This document shows, one piece after another, positions 24,998 to 34,742 of a DNA stretch of 64,000 nucleotides. The position numbers and the translations under genes are program-made. Source of the stretch: Mucilaginibacter rubeus (GTDB lineage: Bacteria; Bacteroidota; Bacteroidia; Sphingobacteriales; Sphingobacteriaceae); assembly GCF_003286415.2 (NCBI RefSeq), contig NZ_CP043450.1:3658001-3722000 (forward strand). The letters run 5' to 3'. The notes under the pieces were generated by a model. That model ran no database searches and was not told the DNA's origin. It was given only the letters and a program-made list of their open reading frames with translations. Position 1 is the stretch's first letter. Each line of letters opens with the position of its first letter.

Positions 24998-26029
24998 TTA
25001 TACAGAGACCTTAGCTAAGGTTGATCCCCGCTCAATCAATTTAGACGGAATCTGCAGATCTATTTTTGAAGCATCAAGCTTGTGCGTGTTGATTTGCGCC
25101 ATCAAAATGTCAATTGCCGATTTAGCAATATCATAAGTAGGCTGCTGTATGGTAGTAATCCCCGGCGGATATAAGCTAAACACTTCATTATCATCAAAGC
25201 TGATTACCGCGATATCTTCAGGGATACGAAGCTTAAGATCCTTAATGGCCTGCAAGCCCATGGTACCCAGATAATTGGTGGTAAAAAAGATAGCATCCAT
25301 CTGCTTTTGCTTTTCAATAAAGGCTTTTATGGCTTCCACCCCTTCATTCTTATCCATATCAAAAGGGATTTTCAAAAGCATTTTGCTGCTATCCTTCAAC
25401 TTATTATCCTTTAAAGCCGCTTTATAGCCCAGGCTACGGTCATTAAGCTGGATCAGGCCCAGATCGGCCGTCACCATTCCTATATTTTTATAGCCTGATC
25501 TTACAAAGCAATCAACGGCGTTATAGGCACTTGCAAAATTATCAACCAGTACATGCGGGATGTTTGTTCCGGGGAAATATCCATCTATCAGTACTACCGG
25601 CTTTTCATTATCAACCAGGTTCTGGATATCTTTTTCCAAACCTTTCATTGGGGTAATAATATAACCATCAACCAGTTGCTGGCTTAGCATCCGGATCATA
25701 TCCTTTCCCTTTTGCAGGTTATTGTTGGTGCTGCAATATATAATGCGGTATCCGCCTTTCTCGGCTTCTTCTTCTATCACCTTCGCCATCTCTCCAAAAA
25801 ATGGGCCGCCAATGCTTTCTACTATTAACCCTATAACTTTGGAAACACCCGTACGCAGACCAACGGCCATACGATTAGGTTCATAACCGTTTTTTTGGGC
25901 TACATCCAATATTTTTTTGCTGATCTCTTTGCTAATACGGCCCTTTCCATTCAAAACAAATGAAACAGTGGTTATTGACGTATCGGTAAGTTTGGCTATA
26001 TCCTTAATGGATATCTTTTTTTTCATCAT
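24998..26029 (-). CDS. LacI-family transcription regulator
   Basis: A 343-residue LacI/GalR repressor: N-terminal helix-turn-helix (about 7-27: IKDIAKLTDTSITTVSFVLN) with the hinge helix near 52-60, then the periplasmic-binding-protein-like sugar domain (VIGLIVESI, DGYIITPM, DDNEVFSLYPPGITTIQQP). The ligand is unknown; neighbouring genes suggest a sugar or sugar-derived signal. Palindromes of the right type flank it on one side. It is divergent from the permease operon (26030-26440, 411 bases) where I see no clear operator or RNA. Confidence 0.95.
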   Translation of the reverse strand: MMKKKISIKDIAKLTDTSITTVSFVLNGKGRISKEISKKILDVAQKNGYEPNRMAVGLRTGVSKVIGLIVESIGGPFFGEMAKVIEEEAEKGGYRIIYCSTNNNLQKGKDMIRMLSQQLVDGYIITPMKGLEKDIQNLVDNEKPVVLIDGYFPGTNIPHVLVDNFASAYNAVDCFVRSGYKNIGMVTADLGLIQLNDRSLGYKAALKDNKLKDSSKMLLKIPFDMDKNEGVEAIKAFIEKQKQMDAIFFTTNYLGTMGLQAIKDLKLRIPEDIAVISFDDNEVFSLYPPGITTIQQPTYDIAKSAIDILMAQINTHKLDASKIDLQIPSKLIERGSTLAKVSV

Positions 26030-26440
26030 CGTTTCTCAAATTCAGGTTTAAGGTTTAGAAAGCCCGCCACTTTAAATATTTGTCAATTTTATGCCTGATC
26101 TAAAGTCAGTTAAAAATCGGAGATCTTACTAAAAATCTCGCTTTACTCCATCTTTTCAATCAAAAAAGGCAATTTTATCCATCTAACTGCCAATATTTTA
26201 GCTATTCAATATAAACATTTAAAACCGGCTGGGTAAATATAGCTTATGACTTCCATTTTTAATCTTTTCAACAACAATTTGTTACAAAACAATGAAAACA
26301 AGCAATAATTGTCAGATACTATAGCTAAATATTTTTTAAAGAAGGAATTCAATAAAAGCTTTTACTATGCCCGGAGCTAACGAATTTATGCTACATTTAA
26401 ATTTTGTGTTTCCCTTAATTAATTGGTATTTTAAAACTAC

Positions 26441-27769
26441 ATGAGCATAACGCCAAAACTCAACCGTTTTGATCTTTCAATGATTGTTGTGAGCCTTGTG
26501 ATTGGCATGGGCATTTTCGCGGCGCCTGTCGAAGTGGCTAAAAACTCAAGCACTCCTCTTTTGTATTTCGGGGCCTGGCTACTTGGTGGTGCAGTGAGTT
26601 TATGTGGGGCACTTACCTTTGCCGAAATTGGTGCACGCTACCCTACTACCGGTGGTTTTTACAAGGTTTTTTCGTACTGCTTTCACCCCGCTTTTGCTTT
26701 TATGATCAATTGGGTACTGGTAATAAGCAACGCCGCGTCGGTGGCTGCCGTAGCACTTATAGGTGCAGAATATATTAATCCTGTTATTATGCCCCCAAGC
26801 CTTCAAAACGATACGGGCATCAAAATCATGACCATAACATCGGTGCTTATTTTGTACATCATCAATTACCTGGGTATTAAGATGAGTGCCCGTACCCAAA
26901 ATATACTTACCCTTTTTAAAATATGCATGATCTTGATTTTGTGCGCCGCCGTGTTCAAAGGCAATATCCATACCGCCAAAGAAGTTATCGCATATCATAA
27001 TAATAACAATATAAGTGCGTTCGGATTAAGTTTGGTGGCTGTATTTTTCACCTACGGCGGCTACCAGCAAACCATAAATTTTGGAGGCGATATTATAAAC
27101 CCGAAAATCAATATCCCCAAGGCTATATTTTTTGGGATAGCCACCGTGATATCATTATATATGCTTATCAACTTTGCCTATTATTCTGTTCTGGGTATTA
27201 GCGGTCTTCAGCACAAAACCACGCTTGCGGCAACACTTGCCGGGGTTTTGTTTGGAGCAGCGGGCTATAAAATAGTGTCGCTACTGATGTTTGTTTCGGT
27301 GCTGGCTTTTGTTAATGTAAACATTATGGCCAACCCCCGTGTTTACTACGCCATGGCCGAAGACGGCATATTACCGGCACGCTTTAAACGTGTAAACAGC
27401 CAAACCCAGGTACAGGAATTTGGACTTACATTTTTCGTGGGCGCCGTACTCATCATCCTGTTTTTTGCCAGCTCGTTTCAAACCATCTTAAGCTACGTGA
27501 TGTTTTTTGATACTGTCGGCCTTTCAACCGCGGCTATTACGATCTTCATTTTACGGCGCAAAACCAAACAGCTTAATAATACCGGTATATATGTTATGAA
27601 GTGGTACCCGGTTATACCTATCATATTTATTACCACATATTGGTTTGTTACCATCAGCATTTTTATTGAAAATCCGCAGGCTGCTTTGATATGCATCAGC
27701 GCATTTATAGCAGGCCTTATTATATACTATATCACAAAACGAAGCCAAAAACCTATTACTACACTTTAA
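26441..27769 (+). CDS. APC-family amino acid permease
   Basis: A 442-residue inner-membrane transporter of the APC superfamily with about 12 hydrophobic helices. Family features include a glycine-rich first helix (VSLVIGMGIFAAPVEVAK), ARYPTTGGFYKVF near residue 65, and FFTYGGYQQTINFGGD near 200. Co-translated with the next gene (2 bases apart), so its substrate is likely a sulfur-containing or related amino acid. Precise specificity cannot be read. Confidence 0.93.
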   Translation: MSITPKLNRFDLSMIVVSLVIGMGIFAAPVEVAKNSSTPLLYFGAWLLGGAVSLCGALTFAEIGARYPTTGGFYKVFSYCFHPAFAFMINWVLVISNAASVAAVALIGAEYINPVIMPPSLQNDTGIKIMTITSVLILYIINYLGIKMSARTQNILTLFKICMILILCAAVFKGNIHTAKEVIAYHNNNNISAFGLSLVAVFFTYGGYQQTINFGGDIINPKINIPKAIFFGIATVISLYMLINFAYYSVLGISGLQHKTTLAATLAGVLFGAAGYKIVSLLMFVSVLAFVNVNIMANPRVYYAMAEDGILPARFKRVNSQTQVQEFGLTFFVGAVLIILFFASSFQTILSYVMFFDTVGLSTAAITIFILRRKTKQLNNTGIYVMKWYPVIPIIFITTYWFVTISIFIENPQAALICISAFIAGLIIYYITKRSQKPITTL

Positions 27770-27771
27770 TT

Positions 27772-28929
27772 ATGGATTTGTCATTTATTTTAAATGAACT
27801 TGGGGAGGAAAGAGAGAACTATTTTAACGCCGTTTCGCCGCCCATTATGCAATCAAGCAACTTCAGTTTTAAAGATGTTGCAGGGCTTAGGGAGGCTATG
27901 AATGATGAATTTGAAAGCAGCTTGTACTCAAGGGGACAAAACCCAACACTCAATATACTCAGAAAGAAACTTGCCGCGTTAGACGGAGCCGAAGACGCAC
28001 TTTTGTTCAGCAGCGGTATCAGTGCCATTAGCATCCCGATCTTGTCCCTGCTGAAATCGGGCGATCATATTATTGCAGTGGATAACCTGTACAGCTGGAC
28101 AATTAAACTTTTCAAAGACTTTTTACCCAAATTTGGTATCACCACAACATTTATTGACGGAACTGTTTTTGAAAATTTTGAACAAGCAGCAACTCCACAA
28201 ACTCGTTTAATCTATCTCGAAAGTCCCAATACGTTTTGCTATGCGCTCCAGGATATCAAAAAAGTGACCAGCTTCGCAAAATCAAGAGGTATAATAACCA
28301 TGATTGATAACAGCTATTGCAGTCCACTGTATCAACAGCCAATATCCATGGGCGTTGATTTGGTGGCGCAATCGGCAACAAAATATATTGGAGGGCACTC
28401 AGATGTGGTAGCCGGTGTGCTTACCGGCAGCAAGACTTTGTTAAAAAAGCTTTTTGAGCATGAATTCATGAATACAGGCCCGGCGCTATCGCCTCATTCG
28501 GCATGGCTGCTTTTGCGGGGCTTAAGGACCCTACCGCTTCGTTTGCAACGTAGCTTTGAAAGTACCCGCATCATTACAGAATGGCTTGCAAGCCACCCGG
28601 CAGTGCAGGAAGTGATCTGGCCGTTCAGTCCACAGTTTCAACAAGCCGATCTCGTAAATCAACAAATGCAGGGCTGTGGCGGTTTGTTTAGCCTGGTATT
28701 AAAAAACAGCACATTCAATAAAATTGAAACGTTTTGTAACAGCCTGCAGCATATCCTGCTGGCAGTTTCGTGGGGTGGCCACGAAAGCCTTGTTGTGCCG
28801 GCCATAGCATCATTTAAGAAAGAGGATTATTCAACCTATAACGGTCATCATCAATTAATACGGATGTATATTGGGCTCGAAGATCCGCACTATCTGATAG
28901 CAGATATCAAACAGGCTTTAGAACAATAA
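27772..28929 (+). CDS. Cys/Met-metabolism PLP enzyme (cystathionine gamma-synthase/lyase type)
   Basis: A 385-residue PLP-dependent aminotransferase-fold enzyme of the Cys/Met gamma family, starting MDLSFILNEL; the longer reading from 27691 overlaps the permease and is not credible. Key features: LESPNTFCY near the 150s, DNSYCSPLYQQP, and the PLP-lysine segment SATKYIGGHSDVVAGV around residue 203. It probably forms or splits a C-S bond in cysteine, methionine or related amino acids. The operon with the permease suggests a salvage step. Confidence 0.93.
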   Translation: MDLSFILNELGEERENYFNAVSPPIMQSSNFSFKDVAGLREAMNDEFESSLYSRGQNPTLNILRKKLAALDGAEDALLFSSGISAISIPILSLLKSGDHIIAVDNLYSWTIKLFKDFLPKFGITTTFIDGTVFENFEQAATPQTRLIYLESPNTFCYALQDIKKVTSFAKSRGIITMIDNSYCSPLYQQPISMGVDLVAQSATKYIGGHSDVVAGVLTGSKTLLKKLFEHEFMNTGPALSPHSAWLLLRGLRTLPLRLQRSFESTRIITEWLASHPAVQEVIWPFSPQFQQADLVNQQMQGCGGLFSLVLKNSTFNKIETFCNSLQHILLAVSWGGHESLVVPAIASFKKEDYSTYNGHHQLIRMYIGLEDPHYLIADIKQALEQ

Positions 28930-28961
28930 ACAGCTCCCGGCCTCGCGCCGGGATTGCTGTT
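28929..28961 (+). terminator. Rho-independent terminator
   Basis: Nested stems AACAGC/GCTGTT and CCCGGC/GCCGGG directly after the PLP-enzyme stop, followed by TTGG; strong in stem though short in U run. Confidence 0.72.
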
Positions 28962-28988
28962 TGGTTTGAAAAATCAATAGTTAATTAT

Positions 28989-29591
28989 TTATAAGGATGC
29001 GTGTTGAGTGCCTTTTGCATGTTGATGCTCAAAATACAGGTATTTGATTTGGTATTCCCGGTTTAAGCTATCATAAACCATCAAATCGGCATCACCACGA
29101 AAATAATTGCGGATGCTGTACCTGAAATCATTTTGCCCGGGAAAACTCCTGTACACGTTTGCTATGGTTAGGTTTAAAACCGGCGTTGTAGTATCAGTGC
29201 TGTAAAAATAAGTTTCGGTACGTGCATAGCCTTTACCTTGTGGCATTAGCTGTACATGGGCATAAAGCGGAAACCCTGCAGTATCAATCACCTCGTAAGC
29301 TTCGTTTTGATAAAGCCTGTAATCCCTGCCTTCATAGCGGTAACCAAATATTTCGTTTTTTGCTATCTTGATCTTTTTCCTGCCGGAAGTAACGCCGATG
29401 CGGCTACCACCTAAAAAATCGTTAAGTTTTAGCTTTTTTCCAGCTTCAGGCCCATAGCTCAATTTGCCTGATTTGTAATCCTGAACAGTTAAATAAATAC
29501 CAGAATTGGCATCTGTATTTTGTGCCATAAGGCAATTTGCCTGTATACCGATCACCATCATGACGATGATCATTTTAATTGAATTTTTCAT
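28989..29591 (-). CDS. exported hypothetical protein
   Basis: A 200-residue protein with a signal peptide (about 1-23, cleaved after LMAQ). The rest is beta-rich with many Tyr/Lys turns (GRKKIKIAKNEIFGYRYEGRDYRLY) and no recognised domain. It is probably periplasmic or surface-exposed. Similar short exported proteins are frequent in Bacteroidota and mostly uncharacterised. Confidence 0.8.
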   Translation of the reverse strand: MKNSIKMIIVMMVIGIQANCLMAQNTDANSGIYLTVQDYKSGKLSYGPEAGKKLKLNDFLGGSRIGVTSGRKKIKIAKNEIFGYRYEGRDYRLYQNEAYEVIDTAGFPLYAHVQLMPQGKGYARTETYFYSTDTTTPVLNLTIANVYRSFPGQNDFRYSIRNYFRGDADLMVYDSLNREYQIKYLYFEHQHAKGTQHASL

Positions 29592-29625
29592 TTTGTTTAC
29601 TATTTAATTCTTGAAATTAAGGGCA

Positions 29626-29653
29626 TAAAAAAGCCGGGCGGCAAAACCCGGCC
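29626..29653 (-). terminator. terminator after the porin gene
   Basis: GCCGGG/CCCGGC stem with a T run (TTTTTT) on the minus strand, 89 bases after the porin stop. Confidence 0.75.
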
Positions 29654-29741
29654 TCCAACCTTTACTAAACCTACCCTTACAATCCAAACGGGATAAGTTA
29701 TCGCGGTTTTAAAGTACGTTTATATGATACGCCCACTGTGC

Positions 29742-31133
29742 CTAAAAGCGCACAAGCAAGGCTGCTATGAATCTCGTTTCAGAATTTACCAGATCGGGGG
29801 TAAAATTAGTTCCGGAAAGCGGTGTAGTATTATAGCCGTCAGGTGAGGTTACGCCACCGTGGCCTGCAAAATAAGGCACATCTGCATGGCGGTGTACCAC
29901 TTCCATCCTGAAGGTGAGGTAATCGTTAGGCATCAAGTCTACAGTAGTTGAGTAATCGTAAGCATGAAACTTATCGCCAGGGTTAGCAGAGAACGGATGT
30001 GTACCAATTGCGCCGGTACCCACTGCCGGAATTGGGTTTGCATCACCTGTTGGATAAAGCACCAGGTAACGGCCCGGGTTATTCATTACACCACCGCCTA
30101 TAGTCCAGCCTAAGTGACCGTTAGCCATCACCATACGGTTGTAAAACATGGCACTTGCAAAATATTGGGCAGGGCCTTTAACCGGGTCAGATTTAAAGCC
30201 GTTAACACCATCACCTTTCTCATCGCCAAGGTCGCCGGTTAAAGAGAAAGCCATGCTATTTACAAACGTATTTTTGTTTTTATAGTAACGTACCTCTACG
30301 CTGTTATCAGTATGGAAACGTTTACGGCCCGGTTTGTCCTGAGTATCGGCGCCGTAGTAGTTATTGGTTAATACCTGCAACCATTCTTTTGGACGCCAAA
30401 GTATCTGGCCGCCAATACCTGGCCTGCTGTTAAACATGCCATATGATTGCCAGCCGTTGATAAGCCAAGGCTCAATTTTCAGTTTATCCGATACAAAGAT
30501 TTGTACACGTACGCCGTTAAAGAACCATGGTGTATTATCGCTGGTGAACGATGGCTGGTAAGCCCAGTTCTCGGCATTATAGTACGAGAACAAACCCACG
30601 TACGACATGAACAAGCCGGCATCTACGTTAATACCGTTAAGCACATTAAAATGGTAACCGGCGTTAGCCTCGCTCAGATAGCGGTAAGCTGTTGTGAGGT
30701 CGAACTGTCCGCGGGTAACGCTAAAATCATTACGGGGCACTACAGTAGCACGGGTGCCGAACTGTGTGAGTACACTGGCACGCACGTTGTCGTAGTGAAA
30801 ATCGCCGCCAAAGGCTACGGTAGATATCTCGAACTCGTGATCACGGGCCAGAGCGGTTGAGCCAACTACGGTATGGTCTACCGGGTTATTGTTTGAAGCG
30901 GTATAGTTAAAATCAAGCAGGAAACGACCGGTGAAATATTTAGTATCTAACAAAGCTTTATGACGGCGGTCGTTACCGTTAAGCCAGGTAAAATCGCCAA
31001 AAGCAAACGGCTCGGGTTTGGTTTTTACGGTGTCTTTAACAATGGTGCTGTCTTGTAATGATGCAGCGTTTGCCTGGGCATAGGCTAAAAGAAGTGTAAG
31101 ACCTAAAGCAATAAATAAGAGAAGTTTTTTCAT
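29742..31133 (-). CDS. outer-membrane beta-barrel protein (OmpL-like porin)
   Basis: About 463 residues from ATG 31133; the reading from 31163 adds ten atypical residues. A signal peptide (about 1-23, ANA) precedes a beta-barrel of alternating hydrophobic/aromatic strands, ending in ETRFIAALLVRF with a C-terminal Phe. It resembles the putative beta-barrel porin-2 (OmpL-like) family of Bacteroidota. It would form a passive or substrate-selective outer-membrane channel. The 31134-31494 spacer (361 bases) has a long imperfect inverted repeat and no gene. Confidence 0.88.
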   Translation of the reverse strand: MKKLLLFIALGLTLLLAYAQANAASLQDSTIVKDTVKTKPEPFAFGDFTWLNGNDRRHKALLDTKYFTGRFLLDFNYTASNNNPVDHTVVGSTALARDHEFEISTVAFGGDFHYDNVRASVLTQFGTRATVVPRNDFSVTRGQFDLTTAYRYLSEANAGYHFNVLNGINVDAGLFMSYVGLFSYYNAENWAYQPSFTSDNTPWFFNGVRVQIFVSDKLKIEPWLINGWQSYGMFNSRPGIGGQILWRPKEWLQVLTNNYYGADTQDKPGRKRFHTDNSVEVRYYKNKNTFVNSMAFSLTGDLGDEKGDGVNGFKSDPVKGPAQYFASAMFYNRMVMANGHLGWTIGGGVMNNPGRYLVLYPTGDANPIPAVGTGAIGTHPFSANPGDKFHAYDYSTTVDLMPNDYLTFRMEVVHRHADVPYFAGHGGVTSPDGYNTTPLSGTNFTPDLVNSETRFIAALLVRF

Positions 31134-31375
31134 TTTGAATATGATATTATTTGTTCGCGGCAAGAGCGGGTTGCAGTGTTTAATTTTTTTTGCCCCTACC
31201 TGCGTTAATTATGGCACGCCTGCCAATTGCTATACCAAAGCGGCCGCAATTTTTTTCGCCGATTTGATTATCAGCCTTTTAATTATTTTGTCTTTATTTT
31301 TTGATGAGCGGCATCTGAATGATCCTTTTCATTTTGAGAAGGTGGTTTTCTCATGGTGATTGGGAGGAAAAGGGA

Positions 31376-31480
31376 TAATCACGGCGTCATGCTGAACTTG
31401 TTTCAGCACCCCACAGGATAGGTGGGCATTTTGCTTAGCGGGTGAGGTGTTGAAACAATTTCAACATGATCGTGATTTTA
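31376..31480. repeat. long imperfect inverted repeat
   Basis: CATGCTGAACTTGTTTCAGC at 31388 and the following CACC pair imperfectly with GTGTTGAAACAATTTCAACA at 31447-31466 and its flanks; outer ATCACG/CGTGAT also pairs. Each arm is about 27 bases with an intervening GC-rich loop. Similar phrases are common in Bacteroidota intergenic regions; it may be a dispersed REP-like element or a strong terminator. Confidence 0.6.
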
Positions 31481-31494
31481 TTTACTCATAAGTA

Positions 31495-32835
31495 TCAGTT
31501 CATGATAATGTGATACTCTTCAATTTTGCGGTATAGGGTAGCTAAACCAATCCCCAATACCCGGGCCGCTTCCGATTTATTACCTTTTACATATTTCAGG
31601 ATCCTGCGGATGTGATGGCGCTCCACGCTGTCAAGATCAAGCGCAACCAGGTCATAATATCCGCCGTTATGAAATTCATTGGGCAACAGTTTGGGAGTAA
31701 GCAGCGGTTCATCCATCAGGATAATAACTCGTTCAATTACATTTTTAAGCTCGCGGATGTTACCGTTCCATTTGTGCTGGTTGAGTAGCTTAAAGAAGTT
31801 TTCATCTACATCGGGTTGCTTTTTCTTTACTTTGGCCGAATAGAGTTTGATAAAATGCCTTGCGAGCACTTCTATATCCCCTATCCTATCCCTCAGGGGC
31901 GGCAACACGATAGAAAACCCGGACAGGCGATAAAACAGATCCAGCCTGAAATGCCCATCTTCCGATTCTTTTTGCAGATCGCGGTTGGTGGCCGCAATAA
32001 GCCGCACATTTACCTTTACAGTCCGCGTTTCCCCTATTTTTATGAAAGTACCGTTTTCAAGCACTCGTAACAGTTTGGCCTGCAGGTCATGGCTCATTTC
32101 GCCAAGCTCATCTAAAAAAATGGTTCCGCCGTTGGCTTCTTCAAACAGCCCTTTTTTATCTTTGATGGCTCCAGTAAAGGCACCTGCTTTGTATCCAAAC
32201 AGTTCACTTTCCAATAACTCTTTACTAAAGGCGCTGCAGTTAACAGCAACAAAGGGCTTATCTTTACGCAGGCTTTCATAATGAATGGCTTCGGCAAATA
32301 CTTCTTTACCTGTGCCTGTTTCACCCAAAAGCAAAACGGTGGCATCCGTCCGGGCTACTTTCCTCGCCAGTTCAACAGCTTCGAGTATTGCCGGCGATTG
32401 CCCCAGTACAATCGGAAAACCATGCAGGGTTTCAACCTCATTTTGCAGTTCGTTAATGTGATACTGAAGGTTGGCCTTATCAAGCGCTTTACTTACCAGC
32501 GGTATGATCTTATCATTATCATCACCTTTGGTTAAATAATCAAAAGCCCCGTTTTTGATAGCCAAAACCCCATCACTAATGGTGCCGAAAGCCGTAAGGT
32601 TAATGATTTCGATGTAGGGTTTTATTTGTTTGATGCGCTGCACCAACTCGACACCATTGGCATCAGGCAGTTTTACATCGCTCAAAACCACCCTTACATC
32701 CTCGCGCTCAATGAGGCGCAAACCTGCTTTGGCATTGGGGGCCTGAATCACGTGATAGCCCTCCAGTACCAGGATGCGGGCCATTAGTTCGCTGAGCTTT
32801 ACCTCGTCATCAATTATTAATATGCTTGATTTCAT
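31495..32835 (-). CDS. NtrC-type sigma-54-dependent response regulator
   Basis: A 446-residue regulator: receiver domain (about 1-125, phospho-acceptor D53 in LSDVKLP, acidic D9/D10), AAA+ domain (Walker A GETGTGK at 171-177, sigma-54-contact GAFTGA at 218-223, Walker B FLDELGEM) and a C-terminal Fis-type helix-turn-helix (NKSEAARVLGIGLATLYRKIEEY). It activates sigma-54 promoters by ATP-driven remodelling. It overlaps the M20 gene by 26 bases, so it is co-transcribed with it; no kinase is adjacent. Confidence 0.96.
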   Translation of the reverse strand: MKSSILIIDDEVKLSELMARILVLEGYHVIQAPNAKAGLRLIEREDVRVVLSDVKLPDANGVELVQRIKQIKPYIEIINLTAFGTISDGVLAIKNGAFDYLTKGDDNDKIIPLVSKALDKANLQYHINELQNEVETLHGFPIVLGQSPAILEAVELARKVARTDATVLLLGETGTGKEVFAEAIHYESLRKDKPFVAVNCSAFSKELLESELFGYKAGAFTGAIKDKKGLFEEANGGTIFLDELGEMSHDLQAKLLRVLENGTFIKIGETRTVKVNVRLIAATNRDLQKESEDGHFRLDLFYRLSGFSIVLPPLRDRIGDIEVLARHFIKLYSAKVKKKQPDVDENFFKLLNQHKWNGNIRELKNVIERVIILMDEPLLTPKLLPNEFHNGGYYDLVALDLDSVERHHIRRILKYVKGNKSEAARVLGIGLATLYRKIEEYHIIMN

Positions 32836-33982
32836 TTTTGTATTTGTTTGGATTATTGATGAGCATCAGCGGCAGTGTTTCAAGCAGCCGTACATAAAGA
32901 TTGATGCCCTTCTTGATCTCTTCGAGGTAAATAAATTCATCGGCCGAATGCGAACGGGCCGAGTCGCCAGGGCCGATCATTACCGAAGGGATAGATAGCC
33001 AGGCCTGGTCAGATGTGGTAGGTGAAATATAGGTTTTGCAGCCAACCGCAATCCCGGTTTTAACAATAGGATGTTCGGGAGATACCGACGATGCCCCCAG
33101 CGAACCAGGGCGAGGGTTCACCTGGCATGATACATTACGCCTGATGATATCAACTATCTCGTTTTGCGAAAAAGTATCATCATGCCTGATATCTACTGTA
33201 AACTCGCACCTGCCGGGCACAATATTATGCTGTGAACCGGCTTTGATGGTGGTAACCGTCATTTTTACCGGCGCAACTCCTTTCAACTGCTGCGGAAACT
33301 GGTACAGGCTAAACCATTCCAGATCTCTTAAACATTTATGTATGGCATTATCACCTTCCTCGCGCGCCGCATGACCGGGGCGACCCTTACTGATACAGTC
33401 AATAACCAGATTTCCTTTTTCAGCAATGGCCATTTGCAACAGGGTTGGCTCACCAACTATGGCCAGTTCGCAACCGCCCAATAACGGCAGTATTGATTTG
33501 ATGCCGTTTTCGCCAGAGTTTTCTTCTTCCGCCGTAATAGCGAGGCACAAGTTAAAGCCAAGGCCATGGTAGCTATAAAAATGCAGGAAAGCAGCAATGA
33601 GCGATACCACGCAGCCTCCCGCATCATTGCTTCCGAGGCCATAAAGCTTCCCTTCACTTATTTCCGGGCAAAACGGATCTTTTGTGTACCCCTCGTTTGG
33701 CACAACCGTATCCATATGAGAGTTAAGCAATATTGTCGGTTTAGTTTCATCGTAGTATTTATTAAAGCACCAGATATTGTTTCCCTGCCGTTTTACCTTT
33801 ACCGAATAACCCAGCAAATGCTGATATATAATATCCGCAACCGCATCCTCGTTCCCGCTGAACGATGAGGCTTTGATCATATGCTGCAACAACACAACAG
33901 ATTCGCTGAAGAAATGCGGATTCAAAGGCAGCGTATGCCCTACCAAGGAGGTGACAGGCTGCTCATTCAATGTTTTTATCAT
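32810..33982 (-). CDS. M20-family metallohydrolase (ArgE/DapE-like)
   Basis: A 390-residue M20 amidohydrolase. Visible family blocks: NSHMDTVVPNEGY (first metal ligands near residue 93), GLGSNDAGGCVVSLI (second site near 117), AITAEEENSGENGI (catalytic Glu and third ligand near 150), and PTTSDQAWL near the C-terminus. It probably removes an acyl group from an acyl-amino acid, as acetylornithine deacetylases do. Context with a GNAT acetyltransferase gene and a response regulator is unusual. Cytoplasmic. Confidence 0.93.
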   Translation of the reverse strand: MIKTLNEQPVTSLVGHTLPLNPHFFSESVVLLQHMIKASSFSGNEDAVADIIYQHLLGYSVKVKRQGNNIWCFNKYYDETKPTILLNSHMDTVVPNEGYTKDPFCPEISEGKLYGLGSNDAGGCVVSLIAAFLHFYSYHGLGFNLCLAITAEEENSGENGIKSILPLLGGCELAIVGEPTLLQMAIAEKGNLVIDCISKGRPGHAAREEGDNAIHKCLRDLEWFSLYQFPQQLKGVAPVKMTVTTIKAGSQHNIVPGRCEFTVDIRHDDTFSQNEIVDIIRRNVSCQVNPRPGSLGASSVSPEHPIVKTGIAVGCKTYISPTTSDQAWLSIPSVMIGPGDSARSHSADEFIYLEEIKKGINLYVRLLETLPLMLINNPNKYKNEIKHINN

Positions 33983-33988
33983 AGGAGA

Positions 33989-34534
33989 TTAGTTTAGTTG
34001 AGGATCGAATAACATGGCGGTACACAAGCAATTGCAACGGTTTTTACTTTGCAGTACATCGTAATTAACACAGCTTTTGCAGGCATCCCAAAAACGGGGT
34101 TCCTGAGCCACTTCACTGTAGGTTACCGGCTCAAAGCCAAGACGGGTATTCATTTTCATGATAGCCAGCCCGGAGGTAATACTGAATATTTTTGCCGTTG
34201 GATATTTATCGCGCGAAAGGTTAAAAATCCTGTTCTTAATTTCTGAGGCTACACCCTGGTTACGGTGCTGCGGCGAAACAATCAGACCGCTGTTTGATAC
34301 AAATCGCCCATCATCCCAGGTTTCAATATAGGAGAAACCTACCCATTCGCCATTTTCGGTTACAGCGACTATGGCCTTACCCGTGTCGATCTTTTCTATT
34401 ACTGAGGCAGCCGATCTTTTAGAAATACCCGAGCCTCTTGCTATAGCCGAGCTTTCCATTTCTTTGATGATCTGATCGGCGAACACTACGTCGGCCGGGA
34501 TAGCAGGCCTCACAATAATTCGTTCATCTTCCAT
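33989..34534 (-). CDS. GNAT-family N-acetyltransferase
   Basis: A 181-residue GNAT acetyltransferase, with acetyl-CoA loop-like segment SPQHRNQGVASEIKNRI near residue 87 and a typical N-terminal IVRPAIPADVVFADQ. The C-terminus (about 155-175) is rich in cysteines (CKSCVNY, RCNCLC), an uncommon addition. It is likely to acetylate a small amine or amino acid. It heads an operon with the M20 hydrolase (gap six bases) and a sigma-54 activator, hinting at an acetylation/deacetylation pair. Confidence 0.9.
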   Translation of the reverse strand: MEDERIIVRPAIPADVVFADQIIKEMESSAIARGSGISKRSAASVIEKIDTGKAIVAVTENGEWVGFSYIETWDDGRFVSNSGLIVSPQHRNQGVASEIKNRIFNLSRDKYPTAKIFSITSGLAIMKMNTRLGFEPVTYSEVAQEPRFWDACKSCVNYDVLQSKNRCNCLCTAMLFDPQLN

Positions 34535-34685
34535 TTTATATGTTTATTTCAGTTATCAGCACGGATTTGTTGAATAACTGTACATACCCCAATGCCAAAA
34601 GAATGCCCGTTGTGGCACAGGCATGCCATTTATAGGTTTAGGCTGTGTAAATGAAGATTTTAGTTTCGGGAAAGAAGTGAGCGCA

Positions 34686-34714
34686 TAAAAAAAGCCTATC
34701 AAAATGAAAGGCTT
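34686..34714 (-). terminator. terminator after the small membrane protein gene
   Basis: AAAGCCT/AGGCTT stem, with minus-strand T run (TTTTTTT) toward lower coordinates. Confidence 0.7.
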
Positions 34715-34742
34715 CTATTTTCAAAACAAGTTAATTTACCGT

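Noticed and set aside
31200-34640. TGGCA...TGCCA strings near 31213 and 34605 that resemble sigma-54 promoters.
   Set aside because: The spacing between GG and GC is off (one base short or several too long), and the strings are palindromic; I cannot claim -24/-12 elements.
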